Shown: one piece after another, positions 7,912 through 16,054 of the stretch
How positions within the stretch are numbered: the first letter of the stretch is position 1
Layout of the letters: every line of letters starts with the position of its first letter
Assembly: GCA_947627585.1 (NCBI GenBank)
Contig: CANQWP010000002.1
Span: 1-28,011, forward strand
Direction: 5' to 3'
Source: an uncultured Clostridia bacterium
GTDB taxonomy: Bacteria; Bacillota; Clostridia; Christensenellales; UBA1242
Length of the DNA: 28,011 nt
The notes under the pieces: generated by a model
The model's database searches: none
What the model saw: the letters and a program-made list of their open reading frames with translations, nothing else
What the model was told of the DNA's origin: nothing
Translations under genes and position numbers: made by a program

Positions 7912-8937
7912 ATGAAGACGGGACAAAAAACAGAAAATTCTTTTGAAAGCAAGCAAACAATCAGGCTGAAAAATCAGCCGAAAATTATCGGCTCATATGC
8001 CATTGTTGGGCCTAAAGAGGGCAAAGGAAATTTTGCCGACTTTTTTGACTATGTCATGAAGAACGATTTTTTTGGCGAAAAGACCTTTGAAAAGGCGGAA
8101 AGGAAGATGCTGGAAAGTGCCATAACGGGCGTCATTCAAAATGCAAAACTTCAGCCGAAAGACGTCGATTTGATGATTGCCGGCGACCTTTTGAATCAAA
8201 TCATAAGCTCGTCATATGCCGCGCGCGCTTTTCAGTTTCCGTTTTTGGGGCTATATGGCGCATGCTCGACGATGGCAGAGAGTTTGGCGATTGGCGCTGT
8301 GCTTGTTGACGGAGGATTCTATCAAAACATTGTGTGCTGCACTGGCTCACACTTTTCGACGGCTGAAAGACAATATCGCTTTCCGCTTGAACTTGGAAAT
8401 CAGCGGCCGCCAACTTCGCAATGGACGGTGACAGGTGCGGGCGCATCGATTGTTTCGCTCCAAGGCGACGGGCCAAAAATCACAACTGTCACTTTTGGGA
8501 AAGTGGTCGATTGGGGCATCAATGACGTCAACAACATGGGCGGCGCAATGGCTCCGGCGGCACGCGACACAATGCTTGCGCACTTCCGCAACACAAAAAC
8601 CGGGCCGGACGACTATGACCTTATTGTGACGGGCGATCTTGGCAAACTTGGCAGCGAAATTTTGATTGACCTTATGGAAGATGAGGGCATCACACTGGGG
8701 ATGAACTATTGCGACTGTGGGCAGACGTATTTTCGGCGTGACCAAAAGACGCTTTGCGGAGCGTCGGGCGCTGGGTGCTGCGCAACAGTGTTCAATTCCT
8801 ACATCATCAAAAAGTTGAACGAGGGGGAATATCACAAAGTGCTTTTCATGCCGACCGGCGCGCTTCTTTCCACAACTTCCTCGCAGCAAGGCGACACAAT
8901 TCCGTGTGTCTGCCACGCGATTGTTGTGGAAAAGTGA
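7912..8937 (+). CDS. spoVAD: stage V sporulation protein AD
   Basis: The 341-residue protein has the thiolase-like fold sequence of SpoVAD: GSYAIVGPKEGKGNF near the N-terminus, DLMIAGDLLNQI, the region FPFLGLYGACSTMAESLAIGA around the position of the thiolase catalytic cysteine, and a C-terminal YHKVLFMPTGALLSTTSSQQGDTIPCVCHAIV. SpoVAD binds dipicolinic acid and sits on the outer side of the spore inner membrane as part of the SpoVA complex. GGA lies ahead of ATG 7912, and the gene starts 52 bases after spoVAC, consistent with one operon. Length and conserved blocks are complete, so a functional protein is expected. Confidence 0.97.
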   Translation: MKTGQKTENSFESKQTIRLKNQPKIIGSYAIVGPKEGKGNFADFFDYVMKNDFFGEKTFEKAERKMLESAITGVIQNAKLQPKDVDLMIAGDLLNQIISSSYAARAFQFPFLGLYGACSTMAESLAIGAVLVDGGFYQNIVCCTGSHFSTAERQYRFPLELGNQRPPTSQWTVTGAGASIVSLQGDGPKITTVTFGKVVDWGINDVNNMGGAMAPAARDTMLAHFRNTKTGPDDYDLIVTGDLGKLGSEILIDLMEDEGITLGMNYCDCGQTYFRRDQKTLCGASGAGCCATVFNSYIIKKLNEGEYHKVLFMPTGALLSTTSSQQGDTIPCVCHAIVVEK

Positions 8938-9099
8938 GGAAAAAAGAGGAAGGTGTGAAAACTTTGCTAAAGAAGAGGTTGAAAAATTTTGAATTTAAGA
9001 GAGTTTAAACAATTTGAGAATTTTGGAATTGGGAAATTTGCAATTTTAAATAAAAGAGGAATAAGAATTTTTGATTTTTAAATCTGACGGAGATGAGAA

Positions 9100-9468
9100 A
9101 TGGAGATTTTTTTGGATTATCTGTGGGTGTTTTTAATTGGCGGGCTGGTGTGCGCGTTTGGTGAACTTTTGATCATCACAACAAACATAACCTCGGCGCG
9201 CATTTTGGTGACATTCGTTTTGATTGGCGTGTTTTTGGAGGCAGTTGGGCTTTATGACTATATCTCCGATTTCGCAAAGGCGGGCATCAATGTGCCAATT
9301 GTCGGCTTTGGAGCATCGCTGGCAAAAGGGGCGATTGGCGCTGTCAAAACACATGGCTTTTTGGGAATTTTCACGGGTGGCTTGACGGCGACTGCGGGCG
9401 GAATTGCGGCCGCGATTGGCTTTGCATTCTTGTTTGCGCTCATCTTCAAATCACACACGAAAAAATGA
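9100..9468 (+). CDS. spoVAE: stage V sporulation protein AE (AEb type)
   Basis: A 122-residue membrane protein with about three or four hydrophobic segments and the SpoVAE blocks YLWVFLIGGLVCAFGELLI, ITSARILVTFVLIGVFLEAVGLYDYISDFAKAGINVPIVGFGASLAKGAIGAV and a C-terminal glycine-rich helix. It belongs to the same dipicolinic acid channel as SpoVAC, to which it is distantly similar. GGAGATGAGAA precedes the ATG. It lies 162 bases after spoVAD, an unusually wide gap for these normally tightly packed genes; the gap contains only a 17-codon ORF (see findings). It is followed by the dodecamer array at 9523-9586 rather than by a typical terminator. Confidence 0.95.
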   Translation: MEIFLDYLWVFLIGGLVCAFGELLIITTNITSARILVTFVLIGVFLEAVGLYDYISDFAKAGINVPIVGFGASLAKGAIGAVKTHGFLGIFTGGLTATAGGIAAAIGFAFLFALIFKSHTKK

Positions 9469-9522
9469 AAAAAAGAAGTTTTGAATAACAAAATTGAAAA
9501 ACTTTATGAAACAACATATGTT

Positions 9523-9586
9523 TGCATAATACACTTTTTCTGGTGTATTATGCATGCATACTACACAACATATTGTGCATTATTTG
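9523..9586. repeat. cluster of inverted dodecamer repeats (TGCATAATACAC)
   Basis: TGCATAATACAC at 9523-9534 is followed after eight bases by its perfect inverse complement GTGTATTATGCA at 9543-9554. Directly abutting is a third copy, TGCATACTACAC at 9555-9566 (one mismatch), and a weaker inverted fourth copy, GTGCATTATTTG at 9575-9586 (8 of 12). ACAACATAT also occurs twice (9511-9519 and 9565-9573). No T-run follows the hairpin, so it is not an intrinsic terminator. It lies between spoVAE and yunB. Confidence 0.75.
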
Positions 9587-9632
9587 AATATTTAGCGTAT
9601 GGCAAAAGCAGAAACTTTATTTTTTGTTTTTT

Positions 9633-9663
9633 GTCAAAAATTGACAAATTGTGACATATACAT
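9633..9663 (+). promoter_or_regulatory. possible sigma-E-type promoter of yunB
   Basis: GTCAAAAA (9633-9640), a 14-base spacer and CATATACAT (9655-9663) resemble the mother-cell sigma-E pattern (-35 GKMATATT, -10 CATACAMT). YunB in Bacillus belongs to the sigma-E regulon, which supports the idea. It is a visual match only, with a poor 3' half of the -35 box. Confidence 0.35.
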
Positions 9664-9668
9664 ATTTT

Positions 9669-10346
9669 GTGAATTGCAAAGTCAGCCTCTATGAAGAGAA
9701 AAACAAAAAGCGCAAAAAACGAAAAAAACGCATCATTCTTTTCTCTTTGCTTTCAGTTGTTTTGATCATTTTGTCCTATGTCTTTTTTGTCATTGACCCG
9801 ATTGTTGTGGAGGCGACGCGCGCCAGCATTTTTTCACTTTCCACCTCTGCGGTCAGCGATGCCGTTTTTGATGTGCTGAGTGAGGAATATGTGAAATATG
9901 AGGACTTGGTCAACATTGAAAAAGACAGCGGCGGGAACGTTGTGCTCATTTCGCTTGACACCATTCGGCTCAACTTGATGGCGCGCCGCTTTTATCAAGT
10001 CGCGCAGGTCTATCTTGACAAAATGGGCAAGGGCGGCGTTGACGTCAAACTTGGAACTTTCACGGGCTTGCCTTTTCTTTCGGGCATTGGGCCAAACATA
10101 AATCTCAAACTCACTCCAATCGGCGCAATGACCTCGACTTTTGAAAGCACATTCACGGGTGTTGACATCAATCAAACAAAGCACTCCCTTTTCATTCGGC
10201 TTTATGCCAGTGTTTCGCTGATTTTGCCAGCCTATTCATCCACAATCGACAGCGTCACTGAAGTGCTTGTGGCGGAAAATGTCATCACGGGCAAAGTCCC
10301 GCAGGTCTATCTTGGCGGAAACATGCTTTCATATGTTCCAAAGTGA
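9669..10346 (+). CDS. yunB: sporulation protein YunB
   Basis: A protein of about 225 residues with a very basic start (KKRKKRKKR), one N-terminal membrane anchor (IILFSLLSVVLIILSYVFFVI) and then an extracytoplasmic domain. The order of blocks fits the YunB family: DPIVVEATRASIFSLSTSAVSDAV, VNIEKDSGGNVVLISLDTIRLNLMAR, VKLGTFTGLPFLSGIGPNINLKLTPIG, and the C-terminal VTEVLVAENVITGKVPQVYLGG. YunB is a mother-cell protein needed for efficient sporulation; its molecular action is not known. The start is uncertain: no ATG or Shine-Dalgarno is available, and the GTG at 9669 lies about six bases after the possible -10 box. A frame open from 9651 would overlap that box. A weak terminator follows at 10445-10469. 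Confidence 0.88.
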   Translation: MNCKVSLYEEKNKKRKKRKKRIILFSLLSVVLIILSYVFFVIDPIVVEATRASIFSLSTSAVSDAVFDVLSEEYVKYEDLVNIEKDSGGNVVLISLDTIRLNLMARRFYQVAQVYLDKMGKGGVDVKLGTFTGLPFLSGIGPNINLKLTPIGAMTSTFESTFTGVDINQTKHSLFIRLYASVSLILPAYSSTIDSVTEVLVAENVITGKVPQVYLGGNMLSYVPK

Positions 10347-10444
10347 CGAAAGGAAATTGAACGAAACGACCATAAAGTGAGCAAATATCGGGCGATAACG
10401 GACAACTTCTTTTTGGGCGTGCAAAATCCACAAGAAAGGAAATG

Positions 10445-10469
10445 GCGAATTTATTTTCGCTCTTTTTTT
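10445..10469 (+). terminator. probable terminator after yunB
   Basis: GCGAA (10445-10449) pairs with TTCGC (10456-10460) around TTTATT, followed closely by a run of seven T (10463-10469). The stem is short. Confidence 0.55.
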
Positions 10470-10490
10470 GTTATGTTGCAGAAAATGTTT

Positions 10491-10517
10491 TTGTTTTTGC
10501 GCTGTTTTATGTATAAT
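10491..10517 (+). promoter_or_regulatory. promoter of the HEPN-CBS/ileS cluster
   Basis: A perfect TATAAT lies at 10512-10517. The best -35 is TTGTTT at 10491-10496, with a short 15-base spacer. The start would be near 10524, leaving about 27 bases of leader with a GGGGTGAAA ribosome binding site. Everything from here to 18290 runs in one direction with small gaps. Confidence 0.5.
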
Positions 10518-10550
10518 AATTTTATTATTCAAAAGATATGTGGGGTGAAA

Positions 10551-11309
10551 ATGGGAAAGAACATCAATAATGCCGATGAAATTGTGGACAACGTGCCAAA
10601 AAGCAACGCTTCACGCTTTTTGTCCGCCTTTAACAACATCGACTATGCCATCAAAACGCGATATAACTTCAATCGTAGCATGGGTTTTTCGGAAGCCGTG
10701 CGAAAAGCGGTGGCGTTCAACTATGTCATAAGAAAATATGAGGACGACTTGATTGGATATGGCCGCCTTCGCAACGCCATCGTGCATGACAACAACGATT
10801 TTATCATCGCTGAGCCGCACGACGATGTTGTGGAGAAAATTGAAAAGATTGAGAAAATTCTCACAACTCCTCCGCGCGCTTTGGACGTCGTTGCAAGGCG
10901 AGATGTGCTTTCGGTGGAAGCGCACGAGTCTATGCGCGAGGTGATTTGCACAATCGCGTCGTCGGGATATTCCAACCTGCCTGTTTTTCGCAAAAACGAA
11001 ATCATCGGCATTGCCAATGGGCAAAAAATCATCGACGCCTTCGGGAAATATCTTTTGTCGGGCGGAAAGAGCGACACTTTTTTGGACTCGGTCAAAATTG
11101 AAGACATGCTCTCGAAAATTGAGAACAGCGACTATTATGCCTTTGCAAATCGAGACATCACGGTGGAAGAGGCGCTTGACATGTTCCACAGAAATTCAAA
11201 ACTGCTCGCCATTTTGGTCACGCAAAACGGTGGCGCAAAAGAAAAGCCACTTGGAATCATGACCGCTGCGGACGTCATGAAGATGAACAAGATCTTGGAA
11301 AATTATTAA
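10551..11309 (+). CDS. CBS-domain pair protein with N-terminal HEPN-like helical domain
   Basis: A 252-residue cytoplasmic protein. Residues about 15-100 are helical and contain YGRLRNAIVH, in which R74-N75-xxx-H79 matches the R-x4-H motif of HEPN domains, known in many ribonucleases and nucleotide-binding proteins. Residues about 106-165 and 185-245 are two CBS motifs (DVLSVEAHESMREVICTIASSGYSNLPVF...IIGI and DITVEEALDMFHRNSKLLAILVTQ...PLGIMTAADV), which usually form one Bateman module binding adenine nucleotides. The start is at ATG 10551, with GGGGTGAAA just upstream and the TATAAT at 10512; an open frame from 10377 overlaps the promoter. The gene precedes the IleRS-like gene by 30 bases, so the two are probably co-transcribed. 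A nucleotide-sensing regulator or RNase is an inference only. Confidence 0.85.
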   Translation: MGKNINNADEIVDNVPKSNASRFLSAFNNIDYAIKTRYNFNRSMGFSEAVRKAVAFNYVIRKYEDDLIGYGRLRNAIVHDNNDFIIAEPHDDVVEKIEKIEKILTTPPRALDVVARRDVLSVEAHESMREVICTIASSGYSNLPVFRKNEIIGIANGQKIIDAFGKYLLSGGKSDTFLDSVKIEDMLSKIENSDYYAFANRDITVEEALDMFHRNSKLLAILVTQNGGAKEKPLGIMTAADVMKMNKILENY

Positions 11310-11339
11310 TCAAATTTTTACAACTTTGGGAGAAAGAAA

Positions 11340-14300
11340 ATGAAGAAAGAACAAACGGTGCCAAATTTTGTCGAACTTGAAAAAGGCATCTTGAAATTTT
11401 GGGACGAAAACAAATGTTTTGAAAAACTTGTGGAAAAAAATCGCGGCCACAAGCGTTTTAAGTTTTTGGACGGGCCTGCAACAGCCAACAATCGACTTGG
11501 GATTCATCACTTTTGGGGCAGAACACTGAAAGATTTGACGCTCCGCTATCACGCGCTGAAGGGCGAGGACGGACACTATCAAAACGGCTTTGACGGCCAA
11601 GGGCTTTGGGTGGAAGTTAACATCGAAAAAGAACTCGGGCTGAACGGCAAGCCGGAAATCATCAAATATGGCATCGACAAATTCACCAACAAATGCATGG
11701 AGCGGGTGAAATATTTTGGCGAGGAAATCACAAAACAATCCATTCGCATGGGACAATGGATGGACTGGAAAAATTCCTATTACACCAACACCGACCACAA
11801 CATCACGTCCATTTGGCACTTTTTGAAAGTTTGCGATGAGCACGGCTGGATCGTCAAGAAAAACAGGCCAATGGCTTGGTGTCCGCGCTGTGGCACTTCG
11901 CTTTCGGAGCACGAGATGTCCTCGTCATATCACGAGGTGGAACACACTGCGCTTTTTGTGAAGTTGCCGGTCAAGAATCACGATTTCAAAATTGTGGCTT
12001 GGACAACAACGCCTTGGACACTTTCTGCCAATGTGGCGCTGGCGGTCAACCCAGACTTTGAATATGTTGTTGTGGACTTTGACGGCGAGAAACTTTTGCT
12101 TGGGCGCGAGCGCATGAAAATTTTGAAAAAAGAAGTCAAGATTTTGCAGACCTTCAAAGGCAGCGAACTTGTGGGGCTGGAATATGAAACTTGTTTTCCG
12201 GAACTTTCTGAACAAAACTTTGCGCACAAAATCGTGGCTTGGGACATGGTGGACAAAGAAGAAGGAACTTGCGTCGTTCACATTGCGCCAGGCTGCGGAG
12301 CGGAGGACTTTGAGCTTGGACAGAGCCTGGGCTTGCCGGAGATTTGCCCAATCAACGAACAAGGCGTGATGCTCGACAACACCGGCTTTCTTGCCGGCAA
12401 AAAGACGACCGACGTTGTGGAACTTGTGGCGGATAGACTGAAAGCGGACGGCAAACTTTTGTATGCGCACAAATATAAGCACTCATATCCTTTTTGCTGG
12501 CGCTGCAAGACCGATTTGGTCTATAAACTCATCTCGGCGTGGTTCATCAAAATGGACGAAATTCGTCCGCTTGCCCTCAAAGCGGTGGAAGAAGTGGAGT
12601 TCAAGCCAGAATATGCCAAAAAGCGTATGATTGACTGGCTAACTAACATGGGCGACTGGAACATTTCGCGCAGCCGTTTCTATGGCTTGCCGTTGCCGTT
12701 CTATGTTTGCGAAAAGTGCGGCAAGGTGCACGTGATTGGAAGTTTGGAAGAACTCAAAAAGCGCGCTGTGAGGCCGGAACTTGTGGACAAATTGCCAAAC
12801 ATTCACAGGCCTTGGATCGACGAAATCAAAATCAAGTGCGATTGCGGCGAACAGCTCTCGCGCATTCCAGAAGTGGGCGATGTGTGGCTGGATGCAGGCA
12901 TTACTCCGCTCTCGACAAAAAAATATTTCACAGACAAAAAGTTCTTTAAGGAAAACTTCCCGAGCGACTTTGTGTGCGAGATGATTGAACAAATCAAACT
13001 TTGGTTCTATGCAGTGCTTGTCATGAGCGTGGTGCTGACCGGAAAAGCGCCATACAAACGCGTGCTGACATATGGCTATGTCAAAGACGAGAATGGCGGC
13101 GAGTTCCACAAGAGCGGCGGAAACACGCTTGATGCCGACATGGTGGCTGACAAGGTGGGCGCCGATGTGGTGAGATATCTCTATTCCTCTTCCAGCCCGA
13201 CAAACGAGATGCGCTTTGGCTTCAACTTGACCGACGAGGCGCGCCGAAAGATTTTGGCGTTCTGGAACATCTACACTTTTTTCAACACATATGCCGTCAT
13301 TGATAACCCGGACCTTGCGCACTTCACGCCGAACGAAAAAGACTTGACCGTCTCGGACAAATGGCTTTTGGAAAGCGTGGGCAAGTTTGTGACAGAGGCG
13401 GACGAGAACTATGCTGATGACAAGGCCTTTGTGGTCGTGAAAGACTTTGAAAAATTGGTGGACGACATCTCCAATTTCTATATCCGCGCCAACAGAAAAC
13501 GCTTCTGGAAGAGCGAGAACAAAAACGACCAAATGACAGCATATTGGTGCCTTTATCAAACAATCAAAACACTTTGCCGCGTCATGACGCCGGTTGTGCC
13601 TTTTGTGACGGAATATATTTGGCAGAACTGCGTGCGCGATATTGAAAAGGACGAAGCGGAGTGCATCATGCTTTCCGGCTTCCCGACAGCAATTTGGAAG
13701 AAACATTTTGACGGCATTTTGGAAGAGACAAACTTGGCGCGCGACATCATCAGCACGGCACAGCGCCTTCGCAACGAAAATCAAATCAAGGTCAAACAGC
13801 CACTTCGCAAAATGTTTGTTTGCGGCGGAGCAAAGACAGTCAAGGTGCTGAAAGAATTTGAGAGCATCATCAAAGAAGAACTCAACGTCAAAGAAATGGA
13901 AGCGGTCACGAACGATGCAAAATTCAATGACGAATTTTTGTCGGTCAACTTTCGTGCTGCCGGGGCAGTCTTGAAAGGCGACGTCCAAAAACTTAAAACT
14001 GCGCTCGCTGGGCTTGGCAAAGAAGAAATCGCGGAAGCGGTCAAGGGCTTCAAGGCGGGCAAAGTTTCGATTGGAGAGTTCAAAAATCTTGACAGCAGTC
14101 TTTTCAATTTGGAGAAAAAGCCAAAGACCGATTTTGTGATTGCGCACGAAAATGGGAACACCGTTGTGCTCGACATCACCATTGACGAAGAGCTTTTGCG
14201 CGAGGGGCTCTATCGAGAATTTGTGCGCGGACTTCAAGTGCTGCGAAAAGACGCCGACTTTGCGATTGATGAAAGAATTTATGCCTATTTTGAAACGGGC

Positions 14301-14486
14301 GACGATGCTTTGGCGGAAATGCTGAATGAATATATGCAAAAAATCAAGAATGAAGTGCTGATTTTGCGCGCTGTCGAAAAAATTGAGCACCCGGACATTG
14401 AAAGAAATGTGGAAGTGGGCGACAGTTTCATCATCACCAAATTTCAAAGGGCAAAGGCATATCAAGCGGAACATGACAAAAAATGA
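11340..14486 (+). CDS. ileS: isoleucyl-tRNA synthetase-like class I aminoacyl-tRNA synthetase
   Basis: A 1048-residue class I synthetase with the IleRS/ValRS/LeuRS layout. The N-terminal Rossmann fold holds GPATANNRLGIHHFWGR (residues about 45-61), in the place of the HIGH motif but reading GIHH. The CP1 editing domain includes IVAWTTTPWTLSANVALAVNPDFEYV. The KMSKS position reads FHKSGGN (589-595). An anticodon-binding helical domain (DDISNFYIRANRKRFWKSE) and a DUF5915-like C-terminal region follow. Several Cys pairs (CPRCG, CWRC, CEKCG, CDCG) suggest bound zinc. Overall this fits the IleRS type that carries deviant signatures, so charging tRNA-Ile with isoleucine is the likely role, but its specificity cannot be proven from motifs. 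GGGAG lies ahead of ATG 11340. No T-box leader fits in the 30-base gap upstream. Confidence 0.9.
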   Translation: MKKEQTVPNFVELEKGILKFWDENKCFEKLVEKNRGHKRFKFLDGPATANNRLGIHHFWGRTLKDLTLRYHALKGEDGHYQNGFDGQGLWVEVNIEKELGLNGKPEIIKYGIDKFTNKCMERVKYFGEEITKQSIRMGQWMDWKNSYYTNTDHNITSIWHFLKVCDEHGWIVKKNRPMAWCPRCGTSLSEHEMSSSYHEVEHTALFVKLPVKNHDFKIVAWTTTPWTLSANVALAVNPDFEYVVVDFDGEKLLLGRERMKILKKEVKILQTFKGSELVGLEYETCFPELSEQNFAHKIVAWDMVDKEEGTCVVHIAPGCGAEDFELGQSLGLPEICPINEQGVMLDNTGFLAGKKTTDVVELVADRLKADGKLLYAHKYKHSYPFCWRCKTDLVYKLISAWFIKMDEIRPLALKAVEEVEFKPEYAKKRMIDWLTNMGDWNISRSRFYGLPLPFYVCEKCGKVHVIGSLEELKKRAVRPELVDKLPNIHRPWIDEIKIKCDCGEQLSRIPEVGDVWLDAGITPLSTKKYFTDKKFFKENFPSDFVCEMIEQIKLWFYAVLVMSVVLTGKAPYKRVLTYGYVKDENGGEFHKSGGNTLDADMVADKVGADVVRYLYSSSSPTNEMRFGFNLTDEARRKILAFWNIYTFFNTYAVIDNPDLAHFTPNEKDLTVSDKWLLESVGKFVTEADENYADDKAFVVVKDFEKLVDDISNFYIRANRKRFWKSENKNDQMTAYWCLYQTIKTLCRVMTPVVPFVTEYIWQNCVRDIEKDEAECIMLSGFPTAIWKKHFDGILEETNLARDIISTAQRLRNENQIKVKQPLRKMFVCGGAKTVKVLKEFESIIKEELNVKEMEAVTNDAKFNDEFLSVNFRAAGAVLKGDVQKLKTALAGLGKEEIAEAVKGFKAGKVSIGEFKNLDSSLFNLEKKPKTDFVIAHENGNTVVLDITIDEELLREGLYREFVRGLQVLRKDADFAIDERIYAYFETGDDALAEMLNEYMQKIKNEVLILRAVEKIEHPDIERNVEVGDSFIITKFQRAKAYQAEHDKK

Positions 14487-14502
14487 AAAATAAGGAACAA
14501 AA

Positions 14503-15345
14503 ATGAAAATAGCACAAGATTGGAAGGACTATCGCGTGATTGCGACCGGCGACGGCGAAAAGTTGGAAGATTGGGCGGGAGTGAAGTTGCTCCGGCCTGA
14601 TCCGCAGGTGATTTGGCATAAGAAGCGCGATTTGTCGGCGGAAGCGGACGCGGTCTATACGCGAAAAGACGGCGGCGGAGCGTGGAGTTATCGAAAAAAG
14701 ATTCCAGAGCAGTGGACCGTCAAGTGGAACGGGCTGAAATTTGTTGTGAAGCCGATGGGTTTCAAGCACACTGGGCTTTTTCCGGAGCAGGCTGTGAATT
14801 GGCAGCGGCTGGGCGACTTGGTGCGCGCGCAAAAAAGAGAAATCAAAGTTCTCAACCTTTTTGCCTACACCGGCGGGGCGTCCGTGGCGCTTGCGGTGGC
14901 CGGGGCGAGTGTGACGCACGTTGACGCCAGCAAAGGCATGGTGGAGCGCGCCAAAGAGAACGCAAAACTCAACGGCGTTTCAAACATTCGATTCATTGTG
15001 GACGACTGCGCCAAGTTCATTGAGCGCGAAGTTCGGCGCGGAAATTTCTATGACGCCATCATCATGGATCCTCCAAGTTATGGGCGCGGCCCGGGCGGCG
15101 AAATGTGGAAACTCGAAGACAATTTGGCGGACTTCTTGTTGCTCGCGAAAAAAGTGCTTTCTGGGCAGCCGCTTTTTGTGCTCATCAATTCTTACACAAC
15201 CGGGCTGCAACCGAGCGTCATTTCAAACCTTCTTGCAACAACTTTTGGCGAAGGCGGAATTGATGCGGACGAGATTGGCCTTCCAACTGACGAAAAACTT
15301 GTGCTTCCGTGTGGGGCAAGCGGGGTGAAAATATGGAAAAATTGA
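14503..15345 (+). CDS. class I SAM-dependent RNA methyltransferase, RlmI-like
   Basis: A 280-residue methyltransferase. The Rossmann motif I reads VLNLFAYTGGASVALAVAGASVTHVDAS (about 114-141), and the catalytic-type motif IV reads IMDPPSYGRGPGGE. The preceding segment LKFVVKPMGFKHTGLFPEQAVNW matches the region ahead of the SAM fold in the RlmI/RlmK group, which makes 5-methylcytosine or related marks in 23S rRNA. The N-terminal PUA domain of E. coli RlmI is not evident. AAGGA lies seven bases before ATG 14503 and the gene begins 16 bases after the synthetase. Its stop overlaps the start of the pseudouridine synthase gene, so the two are translationally coupled, and both fit RNA modification. 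The exact modified base is unknown. Confidence 0.88.
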   Translation: MKIAQDWKDYRVIATGDGEKLEDWAGVKLLRPDPQVIWHKKRDLSAEADAVYTRKDGGGAWSYRKKIPEQWTVKWNGLKFVVKPMGFKHTGLFPEQAVNWQRLGDLVRAQKREIKVLNLFAYTGGASVALAVAGASVTHVDASKGMVERAKENAKLNGVSNIRFIVDDCAKFIEREVRRGNFYDAIIMDPPSYGRGPGGEMWKLEDNLADFLLLAKKVLSGQPLFVLINSYTTGLQPSVISNLLATTFGEGGIDADEIGLPTDEKLVLPCGASGVKIWKN

Positions 15346-16046
15346 AGGAAAAAGAAAATTTGACCGTGCTTTTTGAGGACAATCAAATTGTTGTGGTCAT
15401 CAAGCCTCAAAACGTGCCAAGCGCACCGGACGAGAGCGGCGACAAAGACATGCTTACGCTTGTGAAAGAACACGTCAAAGAAAAATATGACAAGCCGGGC
15501 GAGGCCTTCATTGGGCTGGTGCATCGTTTGGACAGGCCGACCGGCGGCATCATGGTGTTTGCGCGCAATTCCAAAAGCGCAAAAAGACTTGCGGAGATGT
15601 TCAAAACGCACGATGTCGAAAAGGTCTATTATGCCGTCACCAGCACGCCGGTGAAAGTGAAAAAACAAACTTTGGTCAACTATCTCAAAAAGGACGAAAA
15701 GGAAAACTTGGTCAAAGTTGTTCCAATGAGCGAAAAGGGCGCAAAGCGCGCGGAACTTTCTTTTTCCGTTTTGCAGAGCGACGAGAAAAACAGTTTGCTT
15801 GAAGTGAAAATTCTCACGGGAAGAAGCCATCAAATTCGCGTGCAACTTGCCACAATCGGCTGTCCGCTTGTGGGCGATGTGAAATATGGCAAATCAACCG
15901 GAAAGACGAGCGCGCTTGGACTTTGGGCAGGCAAACTGTCTTTCACACACCCAACAACAAAAGAAAAACTGACTTTTCTTGCCGTTCCGGACATGAGCAA
16001 AGCACCTTGGAAAAATTTCAACATGGAAAAATTCATTTCAAGATGA
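15333..16046 (+). CDS. RluA-family pseudouridine synthase
   Basis: A 237-residue enzyme that isomerises uridine to pseudouridine in rRNA or tRNA. The family signature GLVHRLDRPTGGIMVFARNSKSAKRL is present, with catalytic Asp67 in HRLD (64-67). Other RluA blocks are VYYAVTSTPV, LEVKILTGRSHQIRVQLATIGCPLVGDVKYG and the C-terminal LWAGKLSFTHPTTKEKLTF. No S4 domain is attached. The ATG at 15333 lies within the last codons of the methyltransferase and has GGGGTGAAA upstream; a longer frame from 15309 lacks a ribosome binding site. The overlap places it in the operon with other RNA-acting enzymes. The target position cannot be told from sequence. Confidence 0.92.
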   Translation: MEKLKEKENLTVLFEDNQIVVVIKPQNVPSAPDESGDKDMLTLVKEHVKEKYDKPGEAFIGLVHRLDRPTGGIMVFARNSKSAKRLAEMFKTHDVEKVYYAVTSTPVKVKKQTLVNYLKKDEKENLVKVVPMSEKGAKRAELSFSVLQSDEKNSLLEVKILTGRSHQIRVQLATIGCPLVGDVKYGKSTGKTSALGLWAGKLSFTHPTTKEKLTFLAVPDMSKAPWKNFNMEKFISR

Positions 16047-16054
16047 GGCATGAT

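Noticed and set aside
11310..11339. T-box riboswitch before the IleRS-like gene
   Set aside because: Only 30 bases separate it from the upstream gene, too short for a T-box leader.
12639..14474. A 611-codon open frame antisense to the IleRS-like gene
   Set aside because: It lies entirely opposite a well-supported gene, has no ribosome binding site and shows no recognisable domain; its openness follows from the codon bias of the sense strand.
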